Assembly: GCA_031549965.1 (NCBI GenBank)
Contig: JAVBPB010000002.1
Location: 12,339-76,338, forward strand
DNA length: 64,000 bases
Direction: 5' to 3'
From: JAVBPB01 sp031549965
GTDB taxonomy: Bacteria; Bacillota; Clostridia; Lachnospirales; Lachnospiraceae
In this document: in pieces, positions 8,810 to 17,921 of the stretch
Layout of the letters: each line of letters opens with the position of its first letter
How positions within the stretch are numbered: position 1 is the first letter of the stretch
Position numbers and translations under genes: made by a program
Notes under the pieces: generated by a model
Database searches by the model: none
The model's input: the letters and a program-made list of their open reading frames with translations, nothing else
What the model was told of the DNA's origin: nothing

Positions 8810-10228
8810 ATGAGAAAGAAGTTTCTAAGCGTTTTACTAGCAACATCAATGCTTGCAACTGTATTTACAGGATGCGGCAGCAATTCAAACAATGAAAGTA
8901 CTACAGCAGCTACAACACAGGCAGCACAAGGAGAAACACAAGGAGAAACACAAGGAGATACTCAGGCAACAGATGCACAAAACACATCAAGTGAAGGAAA
9001 AGTACTTAGAATTTACTGCTGGAATGAAGAATTTCAAAGTCGTTTTAATGACTACTATGCTTCTAAGCTTCCATCAGATGTTCAAGTTGAATGGGTAATA
9101 ACTCCAAACGAAAACAATGCATATCAAAACAAATTAGATGAAGATTTATTAAATCAGGCAAATGTATCAGATGATCAAAAGATCGACATCTTCTTAATCG
9201 AAGCAGATTACGCACTAAAATATACTGATACACCATATGCACTTGATGTAAAAGGTGAAATCGGACTTACAGATACAGATCTTGCTAATCAATATCAATA
9301 TACTAAAGACATTGTAACTGATTCTAATGGTTTATTAAAAGGTGTTACATGGCAGGCAACTCCAGGATTATTTGCATACAGACGTTCAATTGCAAAAGAA
9401 GTATTAGGAACTGATGATCCTGTAGAAGTTCAAAAATCATTAGCTAGTTGGGATTCATTTGACACAACTGCTACTAAGATGAAAGATGGCGGATACAAAA
9501 TGTTATCAGGTTACGATGATTCATACCGTACATTTTCAAATAACCAAGCTGGACCATGGGTTCAAGATGGCAAAATCGTAGTTGATGAAAACTTAATGAG
9601 ATGGGTTGATCAAACTAAAGACTATACAGACAAAGCTTATAACAATAAAACAACTCTTTGGGCAACTGAATGGGCAGCAGACCAAGGTCCAGAAGGAAAG
9701 GTATTTGGATTCTTCTACTCAACTTGGGGAATTAATTTTACTCTACTTGGAAACTCTTTAGCAAATGCTGACGGAGCAAAAGAAGTTGGTAACGGAATCT
9801 ATGGTGACTGGGCAGTTTGTGAAGGTCCACAAAACTACTATTGGGGTGGTACATGGATTTGTGCAGCTACAGGAACTGATAACAAGACTTTAGTAAAAGA
9901 TGTTATGTATACATTAACATGTGATCAAGCTACAATGAAGAAAATTACTGAAGACACACAAGACTACACAAATAATATGGCAGCTATGAATGAACTTGCA
10001 AACAGCGATTTCAAATCTGATTTCTTAGGCGGACAAAACCACATCGCATTATTTGCAGCAGCAGCACCAAAAATCGACATGAGCAACATTTCACCATATG
10101 ATCAAGGTTTAAATGAAGAATTCCAAAAAGCATTTAAAGATTATTTTGATGGAAATGTATCAAAAGAAGAAGCTTTAGAAAACTTCTATACAGCAGCAAC
10201 TGAAAAATATCCTTCTCTTACTCACTAA
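8810..10228 (+). CDS. Sugar ABC transporter substrate-binding lipoprotein
   Basis: 472 residues. A lysine-rich N-terminus and hydrophobic core end in the lipobox FTGC with lipidation at C22. A low-complexity linker of Gln/Thr/Gly repeats (GETQ units, residues about 44-56) follows, then an extracellular solute-binding domain from GKVLRIYCWNEEF on. It should capture a carbohydrate outside the membrane and pass it to the two permeases downstream. With cellobiose phosphorylase and LacI beside it, cello-oligosaccharide is the likely ligand (inference). Start ATG 8810 has TGGAGG upstream. The linker is encoded by 15-bp tandem repeats, so its length may vary between strains. A paralogue lies at 12431. 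Confidence 0.93.
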   Translation: MRKKFLSVLLATSMLATVFTGCGSNSNNESTTAATTQAAQGETQGETQGDTQATDAQNTSSEGKVLRIYCWNEEFQSRFNDYYASKLPSDVQVEWVITPNENNAYQNKLDEDLLNQANVSDDQKIDIFLIEADYALKYTDTPYALDVKGEIGLTDTDLANQYQYTKDIVTDSNGLLKGVTWQATPGLFAYRRSIAKEVLGTDDPVEVQKSLASWDSFDTTATKMKDGGYKMLSGYDDSYRTFSNNQAGPWVQDGKIVVDENLMRWVDQTKDYTDKAYNNKTTLWATEWAADQGPEGKVFGFFYSTWGINFTLLGNSLANADGAKEVGNGIYGDWAVCEGPQNYYWGGTWICAATGTDNKTLVKDVMYTLTCDQATMKKITEDTQDYTNNMAAMNELANSDFKSDFLGGQNHIALFAAAAPKIDMSNISPYDQGLNEEFQKAFKDYFDGNVSKEEALENFYTAATEKYPSLTH

Positions 10229-10239
10229 TAATTAACTAC

Positions 10240-10276
10240 CAAATGATATTGGTAACACCAATACCAATATCATTTG
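10240..10276 (+). promoter_or_regulatory. Intergenic mRNA hairpin between binding protein and permeases
   Basis: A perfect 15-bp stem, CAAATGATATTGGTA (10240-10254) with TACCAATATCATTTG (10262-10276), has a 7-nt loop and no T-run. This position between a binding-protein gene and its permeases is typical of 3' stabilising or partial-terminator hairpins that let the binding protein be made in excess. Confidence 0.7.
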
Positions 10277-10312
10277 ATATGTTTAGCATGTAAAACTGGT
10301 TGAGGTGATCAA

Positions 10313-11239
10313 ATGTCAGCATCTACGATAAAAAAGAAAACATCAAAAGTGGTAAAATATAATAAATGGGGATACTTATTCCTTATACCATTTTTTGCAA
10401 TTTATACTATCTTCTCTTTAATACCATTATTATCTACATTTTATAACAGTTTCTTTGAAAACTACAGAGAAGGTCTAAAACAAATTGGTCCGAATTTTGT
10501 TGGGCTTGATAATTTTACAGCAATTCTTACTCATGGTGATTTGCTTAAATACACACAAAATACGGCTATTATGTGGATTTTAGGTTTTGTTCCACAGATT
10601 ATTATATCATTGCTGCTGGCAGCATGGTTTACCGATACAAGACTAAAATTAAAAGGTTCCGGATTTTTTAAAACGGTAATTTATATGCCAAACCTTATAA
10701 TGGCATCAGCATTTTCTATGCTATTTTTCGCTCTTTTTTCTGATAACGGGCCTGTAAATAACATATTAGTAAGTGCAGGAATTATAGCAGAACCATTTAG
10801 ATTCTTATCTTCTATATGGAGTACAAGAGGTCTTGTAGCATTAATGAACTTTTTAATGTGGTATGGAAATACAACAATTCTTCTTATGGCTGGTATGATG
10901 GGAATTGACCCTGGTTTATTCGAAGCGGCACAGGTAGATGGTGCTAAACCAATGGAGATTTTTGGTAAAATTACACTTCCTTTAATTAAGCCTATTTTAG
11001 TATATGTAATGATTACATCATTAATCGGTGGTATTCAAATGTTTGACGTACCACAAATATTAACAAACGGTAATGGTAATCCAAACAGAACAAGTATGAC
11101 ACTTATTATGTATTTGAATAAGCATTTATTTAGTCAAAACTTTGGTATGGCAGGAGCACTTTCAGTAATTTTATTTGTAATTACAGCAATACTTAGCTTA
11201 TGGGTATATCGTACATTAACCAAAGAAAGAGAATATTAG
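10313..11239 (+). CDS. Sugar ABC transporter permease (MalF/UgpA type)
   Basis: 308 residues with about six transmembrane helices; the first (about 18-40) follows a basic N-terminus. The cytoplasmic EAA loop, EAAQVDGAKPMEIFGKITLP, contacts the ATPase. It forms a heterodimer with the next gene product. Start ATG 10313 follows GAGGTGATCAA. The gene is third in the transport block after the regulator and binding protein. No ATPase gene is present in the cluster, so a shared MsmK/MalK-type ATPase encoded elsewhere probably energises it, as is common in Firmicutes. Confidence 0.93.
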   Translation: MSASTIKKKTSKVVKYNKWGYLFLIPFFAIYTIFSLIPLLSTFYNSFFENYREGLKQIGPNFVGLDNFTAILTHGDLLKYTQNTAIMWILGFVPQIIISLLLAAWFTDTRLKLKGSGFFKTVIYMPNLIMASAFSMLFFALFSDNGPVNNILVSAGIIAEPFRFLSSIWSTRGLVALMNFLMWYGNTTILLMAGMMGIDPGLFEAAQVDGAKPMEIFGKITLPLIKPILVYVMITSLIGGIQMFDVPQILTNGNGNPNRTSMTLIMYLNKHLFSQNFGMAGALSVILFVITAILSLWVYRTLTKEREY

Positions 11240-11253
11240 AAAGGAGAGCAATC

Positions 11254-12120
11254 ATGGATAAAAGTAAAAAAGAAAAAAGCGATTCAAGAGTCCTTTTTGT
11301 AAGAAGAGGAATAGGCTATGTAGTATTAATTCTATTATCAATATTAAGTTTGTTTTCCTTTTATATTCTATTAGTTAATGCCACTCGTGCACATGTGGAT
11401 ATTCAAAAGGGATTTTCAATCTTACCAGGAAGTAGTTTTTTTAAGAACTTTAGTAATTTAATGGATAATCAAAATCTTCCTGTACTTACAGGTATAAGAA
11501 ACAGCGTTTTTGTTTCGATATGTACGGCTTTTATTACAACATATGTTTCGGCACTAACAGCATATGCAATTCATGCGTATGATTTTAAACTTAAAAAAGC
11601 AGCATTTACATTTATTTTATTAATTATGATGGTTCCAAGTCAGATTTCAGCGTTAGGTTTTATTAGATTAATGGGTGATTTTCATTTAATGAATACATTT
11701 ATTCCTTTAATTATTCCAGCGGCAGCGTCTCCGGTAGTGTTTTTCTTCATGAAGCAATACATGGAAAGCTCATTGCCTATTGAAATTGTTGAAGCTTCAA
11801 GAATGGATGGTTCTGGAGAGTTCTTTACTTTTAATAGGATTATTATTCCTATTATGAAACCGGCAATTGCGGTTCAGGCTATTTTCTCTTTTGTTTCATC
11901 TTGGAATAACTATTTTACTCCTGCCCTTATTTTAGAGAAGAAGGATTTAAAAACACTTCCAATTTTAATTGCACAGTTAAGAAGTGCGGATTTCCTTAAG
12001 TTTGATACAGGGCAGATTTATATGCTGATTACGATTGCTATACTTCCGGTTATTATTGCTTATCTTTTCTTGTCTAAGTTTATTGTACAAGGAGTGGCAG
12101 TTGGAAGTGTTAAGGGTTAA
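11254..12120 (+). CDS. Sugar ABC transporter permease (MalG/UgpE type)
   Basis: 288 residues from ATG 11254, chosen because AAAGGAGAGC lies directly upstream; an upstream in-frame start at 11200 would overlap the preceding gene without a ribosome binding site. Six helices are visible, the first about 16-38, and the EAA loop is EASRMDGSGEFFTFNRIIIP. It is the second transmembrane half of the carbohydrate importer. It ends the operon, with two hairpins downstream. Confidence 0.93.
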   Translation: MDKSKKEKSDSRVLFVRRGIGYVVLILLSILSLFSFYILLVNATRAHVDIQKGFSILPGSSFFKNFSNLMDNQNLPVLTGIRNSVFVSICTAFITTYVSALTAYAIHAYDFKLKKAAFTFILLIMMVPSQISALGFIRLMGDFHLMNTFIPLIIPAAASPVVFFFMKQYMESSLPIEIVEASRMDGSGEFFTFNRIIIPIMKPAIAVQAIFSFVSSWNNYFTPALILEKKDLKTLPILIAQLRSADFLKFDTGQIYMLITIAILPVIIAYLFLSKFIVQGVAVGSVKG

Positions 12121-12212
12121 GTTCTTTTTGAGGGGTCACACTTTGCTTTTTTGTCTTTGACCCTCCAAGGCTTTATACATATTCTCTGAAAATGCAGTCA
12201 GTCAAACATTCC

Positions 12213-12268
12213 AATGAGCCAAAACCTCATGTAAGCCAAGGCTTCCGTGAGGTTTTGGCTCATTTTCA
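12213..12268 (+). terminator. Strong intrinsic terminator of the sugar transport operon
   Basis: A 17-bp perfect stem, AATGAGCCAAAACCTCA (12213-12229) with TGAGGTTTTGGCTCATT (12248-12264), is followed by TTCATTG. A weaker GAGGGGTCA/TGACCCTC hairpin at 12130-12165 precedes it. Confidence 0.75.
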
Positions 12269-12430
12269 TTGATTGAATTAAGTTATTTGAGTTTTGTGGG
12301 AATTAATTAGTATTTTTATATTTTATTACTTGGAGAAATATGATATAATATTTGATATAGTAATTATTTGGATATTACTTTAGATAGATTTGCAACTATA
12401 TAATATTATAAAAAAATGGATGAAAATATT

Positions 12431-13822
12431 ATGAAAAAGAAAATTTTATTATTAACGATGATGTTTGTGACCATGTTTTCAGGATGTAGTAATTGGGATA
12501 ATAAGAAATTAACATTGGATATTACTGAATCTACAACAAAAATACAAGAAGATATTCAGAAGAATAAAATGAAAAATGCAACTGATACAGGGAAGGTACT
12601 TAGAATCTATTGCTGGAATGAAGAGTTTAAGAATCTTTTTAGTAATTATTATGCTTATAAACTCCCTTCAGACATTCAGGTCGAATGGGTCATCACTCCA
12701 AATGATGATAATGGTTATCAAAACAAACTAGATCAGGATTTGCTAAATCAGGAATATGTATCAGACGATCAAAAGATTGATATTTTTTTAATTGAAACGG
12801 ATTATGCACTTAAGTATACAGACACTCCGTATACTCTTGATGTTAAGGGTGATATTGGACTTGCTGATGTGGAATTAGCAAAACAGTATAGATATACTAA
12901 GGAAATTGTAACTGATTCTAATGGATTATTAAAAGGTGTTTCATGGCAGGCAACTCCGGGATTGTTTGCATATAGACGTTCTATTGCAAAAGAGGTTCTA
13001 GGGACAGATGATCCGTTGGAAGTTCAAAAGGCATTGTCAGATTGGGATTCATTTGATGAGACAGCAGTTAAGATGAAAGATAATGGATATAAAATGCTAT
13101 CAGGTTATTATGATTCATACCGTACTTTTTCAAATAATCAGGCGGGTTCATGGGTTCAGGGAAATGTGATTACTATTGACGAGAATTTATTGAGATGGGT
13201 AGAGCAGACAAAGGAGTATACGGATAAAGGATATAATAATAATACTACGCTTTGGTCGGACGAATGGGAAGCAGATCAAGGGCCGAATGGCAGCGTGTTT
13301 GGGTTTTTCTATTCCACTTGGGGAATTAACTTTACTTTACTTGGAAACTCTTTAGGAGATGCTGATGGACCAAAGGAAGTAGGAAATGGAATCTACGGTG
13401 ATTGGGCTGTTTGTGAAGGGCCACAAAACTATTACTGGGGAGGCTCATGGATTTGTGCTGCAGCAGGAACAGATAACAAGAGTATAGTTAAAGATGTTAT
13501 GTATACATTAACATGCCATAAGGATACTATGAAGAAAATTACTGAAGACACTCAAGATTATACCAATAATATGGAAGCAATGAATGAACTTGCAATTAGT
13601 GATTATAAATCAAAGTTCTTAGGGGGTCAAAACCATATTGCACTATTTGCAGCGGCAGCACCTAAAATTGATATGAGAAATATTTCTCCATATGATCAGG
13701 GACTAAATGAAGAATTTCAAAATGCGTTTAAAGATTATTTTGAGGGAAAAGTATCAAAAGAAGAGGCATTGCAAAACTTTTATATGGCGGCGACAGAGAA
13801 GTATCCTTTTCTTTCTCATTAA
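12431..13822 (+). CDS. Orphan paralogous sugar-binding lipoprotein
   Basis: 463 residues from ATG 12431, where a typical lipoprotein signal begins (MKKKILLL...FSGC); the in-frame ATG at 12416 would add MDENI in front of the signal. GGATG 8 nt upstream is a weak ribosome binding site and TATAAT at 12344-12349 a possible -10. From GKVLRIYCWNEEF to the C-terminus it matches the first binding protein at most positions, with nearly identical ligand-cleft stretches such as FFYSTWGINFTLLGNSL. The signal peptide and linker are unrelated to the first copy. It has no permeases of its own and lies behind a strong terminator, so it probably feeds the same permease pair as an alternative receptor or acts as a sugar sensor. 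Confidence 0.9.
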   Translation: MKKKILLLTMMFVTMFSGCSNWDNKKLTLDITESTTKIQEDIQKNKMKNATDTGKVLRIYCWNEEFKNLFSNYYAYKLPSDIQVEWVITPNDDNGYQNKLDQDLLNQEYVSDDQKIDIFLIETDYALKYTDTPYTLDVKGDIGLADVELAKQYRYTKEIVTDSNGLLKGVSWQATPGLFAYRRSIAKEVLGTDDPLEVQKALSDWDSFDETAVKMKDNGYKMLSGYYDSYRTFSNNQAGSWVQGNVITIDENLLRWVEQTKEYTDKGYNNNTTLWSDEWEADQGPNGSVFGFFYSTWGINFTLLGNSLGDADGPKEVGNGIYGDWAVCEGPQNYYWGGSWICAAAGTDNKSIVKDVMYTLTCHKDTMKKITEDTQDYTNNMEAMNELAISDYKSKFLGGQNHIALFAAAAPKIDMRNISPYDQGLNEEFQNAFKDYFEGKVSKEEALQNFYMAATEKYPFLSH

Positions 13823-13854
13823 TGAGTGAATGAAAGCAGATGACCTTTATTCTA

Positions 13855-14499
13855 TTAAAGTCTAGGAGCATGAATCATGAGGTTATTAGAAATTAAATTA
13901 GAATGAGAACCGCTAACAATAACATCCACATATTTCCATGACTTTTCCTGTAAAAATAAAGGTATCAACAAAGAATCCCACCAATTAGCAAATTCCGTGA
14001 TGGACTCTATGGTTCCTCCATTTTCTCCATTAGCAAGGTCTCGCTGTACAACACGTTCCCTAGCGATTTGTGGCTCGGTATCTACCCAAATAGAGTATGT
14101 TGCAATAGTACGCAATGTTTTTCTGCTGGCTCCCATACCCTCAATAACGAGTGCCTTATTTGGAGTAACATCAATGGTTCCAGAACGGTTTTCCTTAATC
14201 CAGCCAGTTGGTTTATAAGCAACATTATTTCCACCCCGCCAAGGATTTACAATGCCAGCAATCATCTCATCATCCCAATGGATAGGGTCAGCACACCAGC
14301 TTACATCGTCTGAATGAACTAGATTTGCATTCAATATATCAGCAAGTTTTGAAGCTAAAGTTGTCTTGCCTGAGCCTGCAACTCCATCAATGAGTATAAG
14401 GGGATTAGGCATAATGTTTGATATGTTTATTGCAAGATTGGACAGAGACTCTTCTGACCATGTATTTATTTTGAGCGATGGTAACATTGATAATGTCAT
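13855..14499 (-). CDS. Uridine kinase-like P-loop kinase
   Basis: 214 residues from ATG 14499, preceded by AAGGAGAGG. Walker A is IDGVAGSGKTTLASKL (about 38-53), followed by HSDDVSWC, a phosphoryl-acceptor/Asp region, and a basic lid with RERVVQRD. This is the nucleoside/cytidylate kinase-like P-loop fold often annotated as uridine kinase or (d)CMP kinase. The substrate is not determined by sequence. It is monocistronic and convergent with the orphan binding protein; the 33-bp gap between them contains no clear terminator. Confidence 0.75.
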   Translation of the reverse strand: MTLSMLPSLKINTWSEESLSNLAINISNIMPNPLILIDGVAGSGKTTLASKLADILNANLVHSDDVSWCADPIHWDDEMIAGIVNPWRGGNNVAYKPTGWIKENRSGTIDVTPNKALVIEGMGASRKTLRTIATYSIWVDTEPQIARERVVQRDLANGENGGTIESITEFANWWDSLLIPLFLQEKSWKYVDVIVSGSHSNLISNNLMIHAPRL

Positions 14500-14925
14500 A
14501 TATATAATCCTCTCCTTCAAGATTGTAATAATTACCTTATTTATTTTATTACAGCCACTAATATAAATTAGGTCAATAAATTATCAACCAGGTGTTGAAT
14601 AAATTTCTAGCCATAGTATAGCACAATTAAACTATAAAATCAATCCGAGGTACTTAAAAAATCATTATGAAAGGTGAGATATAGTTACTATTAACAGCCT
14701 ACATTAAGGACTTTTAGAGACCAACCTCAACCAAGCTGTAAATAGTAGCCAGATATATTTGGAAGAGACAAGTAGATATTTATGATTGGATTTAGATAAA
14801 AAATAGTTTTTTGATAGCTTTATCAAGCATAAGTAAACAATTTAACCTCCAATTTTAACCATTTGACAAAATAAATTAAATTTGATAAAATTAAAAAAAG
14901 TCATATCTAAAAGTGGAGGGAAAAT
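14500..14925. other. Intergenic region with a dispersed repeat
   Basis: 426 bp without an ORF between divergent genes. It carries the dispersed repeat at 14683-14748 and an AT-rich promoter area for the chemoreceptor, whose ribosome binding site TGGAGGG is at 14913-14919. I see no other structure. Confidence 0.6.
14683..14748 (+). repeat. Dispersed 66-nt stem-forming repeat, copy A
   Basis: The ends TTACTATTAACAGCCT and AAGCTGTAAATAGTAG are imperfect inverted repeats around a conserved core, TTAAGGACTTTTAGAGACCA followed by ACCTCAACC. A second copy with the same core and ends lies at 33464-33526, in an unrelated intergenic site. Substitutions keep much of the pairing. Confidence 0.7.
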
Positions 14926-16854
14926 ATGAAATATCATAAATCAATACGTTTTAAGCTTATGTTAAATATAGTTATTCCATTACTGGCAGTAGCAGTCATA
15001 TACATTGGAATTTCTTCTTTTATGTCCAATAAGTTGATTAACGACAATACAGTTTCTATAGTGGATTCAGTTGAGGAAACAACTAAGGGACTTATTCATG
15101 AATGGCAACAAAGTACTCTTGGATTTGCAAGTGTTATATCTAAAGAATTTGCCGGAGATTTATTAAAAGCTTTTTACGAAAAAGATCCAAATACAATGGC
15201 TGCAATTCTTAATAATTTTTTTCAATCAACTTCATGTGATGGAATGACTATAACAGACATGGAAGGTAATGCAATTTGCCGAGTAACAAACCCTTCAAAA
15301 TTTGGAGATAATATAAAGTCCTCATCAGCTATAGCAGATGCCCTTTTAGGAAATTCAGTATCTTATGCATATCCTACATCAAATAACGGGTTTAGTATCG
15401 CTGCTGGAGTTCCTATTAAGGATGATTCAGGGACACAAATTGGAGTTTTATTTCTATCCAAGCGACTTGATAAGCCTGCTTTCATCGAGCAACTTAAAAA
15501 CATGACTTGTTGTAATGTAGAACTTTATCAAAATAATAAGCTTGTGGCAAGCAGTACAGAGGAAATTGACCCTGAAAATGAAAAACTTTTAGATGAAACA
15601 ATATGGAATAAGATGGTAGAAGGAAAAACTGTTGATTCTACCACTACAATTAATGGCAAAAAAGCAATAATACGATACATACCTATATTTGGGCGTTCAG
15701 ATGCTGTGGTTGGTGCTATTAAAGCTACATTTGAGCTTACAAACAGCTCATGGGTTGCGGTAACATGGGGAATTGTTTTTATATTATCCATAGTTATACT
15801 TTTCCCAATAATTAGCCCTACTTTAGCCCGTATTGTAAAGCCAATAAAACAGCTTTCTGACAATGTTAATAGCCTTGCAGCAGGAGATGTTAATGTTGTA
15901 ATTACCCATAACAGAAGCGATGAAATAGGCATTTTACAAAAAGGATTTACAGAACTTGCAGATTCAATGAAGGCTCAGGCAGACGCACTAAGTAAGCTCT
16001 CGAATGGAGATTTAACAATTACATATGAACCACGCTCTCCAAAAGATTCTGTTGGAAGAAGTCTTACCTCAATGATTGATAGTAATCACGAAATAATTAC
16101 TAATATTTCCAGTGCTACAAATCAGGTAGCTTTGGCAGCAAATCAGGTAGCAAACGATAGTGTTTCCCTAGCTCATGGTTCTGCTGAACAAAGTGATGCT
16201 ATTGATAAAATTTCTAGCAGTATGACAGATATTTCTACCAAAAATCAGGAAAGCTCAGAGCTTGCATCAAATGCCTCTGACTTATCTAAAGAATCAGGTA
16301 CACTTATGTCACAAAGTATGTTAAGTATGTCTGAACTAATAACTGCAATGGATGAAATATCAGCAGCTTCATCCAGTATATCTAAGGTAATAAAAGTCAT
16401 TGATGACATTGCTTTCCAAACCAATATACTTGCACTTAATGCAGCAGTTGAAGCAGCAAGGGCAGGACAGCACGGAAAAGGATTTGCAGTTGTAGCAGAG
16501 GAAGTTCGCAATCTTGCTGCCAAATCAGCAGAGGCGGCACATGAAACAACATCAATTATTGAAAGTAATATCATTAAAGTGAAGCAAGGTAACTCAATTG
16601 TTGAAAAAGCAAATGAATCTCTTGACAAGCTATCAAAAAATACAGAACAAATAAATGAAATGGTTAATGTAATAACACAAGCGGCTTCAACTCAAAACAC
16701 TTTGCTACAAGACATAAATGACTCAATTAATAAAATATCAAGTATAATACACTCAAACTCAGCCAATGCTCAATCATCTGCCTCATCTAGTGAGGAGATG
16801 TCCAGTCAGATTTCTGTATTAAATGAGCTTGTAGGTAGATATAAATTAGATTAA
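14926..16854 (+). CDS. Methyl-accepting chemotaxis protein
   Basis: 642 residues in the classical order: transmembrane helix 1 (about 10-31), an extracellular Cache-like sensor (about 35-275) with inner [19 protein letters not shown], helix 2 (about 277-298), HAMP (about 300-352), and a long coiled-coil signalling domain with the hairpin tip [20 protein letters not shown]. It reports an extracellular ligand to CheA/CheW at the pole. There is no C-terminal CheR-docking pentapeptide. The ligand is not known. It is a single-gene unit with its own terminator. Start ATG 14926 has TGGAGGG. Confidence 0.95.
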   Translation: MKYHKSIRFKLMLNIVIPLLAVAVIYIGISSFMSNKLINDNTVSIVDSVEETTKGLIHEWQQSTLGFASVISKEFAGDLLKAFYEKDPNTMAAILNNFFQSTSCDGMTITDMEGNAICRVTNPSKFGDNIKSSSAIADALLGNSVSYAYPTSNNGFSIAAGVPIKDDSGTQIGVLFLSKRLDKPAFIEQLKNMTCCNVELYQNNKLVASSTEEIDPENEKLLDETIWNKMVEGKTVDSTTTINGKKAIIRYIPIFGRSDAVVGAIKATFELTNSSWVAVTWGIVFILSIVILFPIISPTLARIVKPIKQLSDNVNSLAAGDVNVVITHNRSDEIGILQKGFTELADSMKAQADALSKLSNGDLTITYEPRSPKDSVGRSLTSMIDSNHEIITNISSATNQVALAANQVANDSVSLAHGSAEQSDAIDKISSSMTDISTKNQESSELASNASDLSKESGTLMSQSMLSMSELITAMDEISAASSSISKVIKVIDDIAFQTNILALNAAVEAARAGQHGKGFAVVAEEVRNLAAKSAEAAHETTSIIESNIIKVKQGNSIVEKANESLDKLSKNTEQINEMVNVITQAASTQNTLLQDINDSINKISSIIHSNSANAQSSASSSEEMSSQISVLNELVGRYKLD

Positions 16855-16864
16855 CTAAAAGACT

Positions 16865-16905
16865 AAAACCACCCATAAACATTAAAAGTATAAGGGTGGT
16901 TTTTC
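16865..16905 (+). terminator. Intrinsic terminator after the chemoreceptor
   Basis: AAAACCACCC (16865-16874) pairs with GGGTGGTTTTT (16894-16904), giving a stem ending in a T-run, 15 bp before the next start codon. Confidence 0.8.
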
Positions 16906-16919
16906 TATGGAGGATACAA

Positions 16920-17840
16920 ATGATTACAACTTTAACAATAAACCCAGCCATAGATAAAACAGTATTTGTAAATGGCTTTAAGATAAACGATATAAATAGA
17001 ATTAAAGAATTCAACACTTCAATAGGTGGAAAGGGAATTAATGTATCAAAGGTAATAAAGGAATTGGGTGGAAAAACGGAAGCAATTTGTGTATTAGGAG
17101 GGAGTAACGGAAAGCTTCTACAAAGTGAATTAGACACTTTAGGTATAAATAATTTGCCTGTGTGGGTTGAAGAAGAAACCAGAATAAATTTAAAAGTGGT
17201 AGATACATATAACAATACATGTACTGAAATTAATGAAGATGGTCCCTTTATTAGCCTATTGAAATTGAATGAAATAAAAAATGTATTAAAAAATTGTATA
17301 GGAAAAAGCGAATATATTGTTTTGGGAGGAAAAACCCCATCTAATGTTTCGTCTACTATTTATAGAGAGATTATTGAAGTAATAAATGGAAGGGTAAAAG
17401 TGGTGCTTGATACCAGTGGTGAATTATTAAAAGAAGGTATTAAGGCAAAACCATATTTAATTAAGCCTAATATTCATGAACTTGAAGAATTATGTCAAAA
17501 AAAATTTAATAATTTAGATGAAATAATCAGTAAATGTAAACAAATTATTTATGATGGTGTAAACAATATTTACCTTACTATGGGTAAAGATGGAATTTTA
17601 TTTGTTAACCCAGATATAGTAATAAGAGCATATGCTCCAAAAGTTGAACAGATTAGTTCAATAGGAGCTGGAGATATAACTTTAGGTACATTTTTATATA
17701 CGACTTTAAAAGGTTTTTCACTTAATGAAAGTATAAAATACTCAGTTGGTGCAGGAACTGCTTCAGTTACCCTAAAGGGGACAGATGTACCGGGTAAGGA
17801 AATTATAGAAAAATATTCAAAGCTTGTAAATATAAATTAA
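16920..17840 (+). CDS. PfkB-family 1-phosphofructokinase / tagatose-6-phosphate kinase
   Basis: 306 residues from ATG 16920 (GGAGG upstream; an upstream in-frame start lies inside the terminator). N-terminal TLTINPAIDKTV and GGKGINVSKVIKELGG are the sugar-phosphate-binding blocks of the FruK/LacC branch of PfkB kinases. The C-terminal GAGDITLGTF carries the catalytic Asp and anion hole, though the usual DT before GAGD reads SI. It phosphorylates a hexose phosphate in the cytoplasm. No PTS fructose permease or DeoR regulator is adjacent, so the in vivo substrate is open. Confidence 0.88.
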   Translation: MITTLTINPAIDKTVFVNGFKINDINRIKEFNTSIGGKGINVSKVIKELGGKTEAICVLGGSNGKLLQSELDTLGINNLPVWVEEETRINLKVVDTYNNTCTEINEDGPFISLLKLNEIKNVLKNCIGKSEYIVLGGKTPSNVSSTIYREIIEVINGRVKVVLDTSGELLKEGIKAKPYLIKPNIHELEELCQKKFNNLDEIISKCKQIIYDGVNNIYLTMGKDGILFVNPDIVIRAYAPKVEQISSIGAGDITLGTFLYTTLKGFSLNESIKYSVGAGTASVTLKGTDVPGKEIIEKYSKLVNIN

Positions 17841-17850
17841 AAAATGAGTG

Positions 17851-17878
17851 TTGACATTAGGAAATAAAAATATATAAT
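17851..17878 (+). promoter_or_regulatory. Sigma-A-type promoter
   Basis: TTGACA (17851-17856), a 16-bp spacer and TATAAT (17873-17878), 44 bp before the transglycosylase start. Confidence 0.75.
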
Positions 17879-17921
17879 ATAAGGTAGTACTATTATTACA
17901 TAAACATATTGGAGGAAAAAA

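Noticed and set aside
8853..9098. 81-residue ORF inside the sugar-binding protein gene
   Set aside because: It is a frame shadow of the tandem-repeat linker; the lipoprotein frame explains the region.
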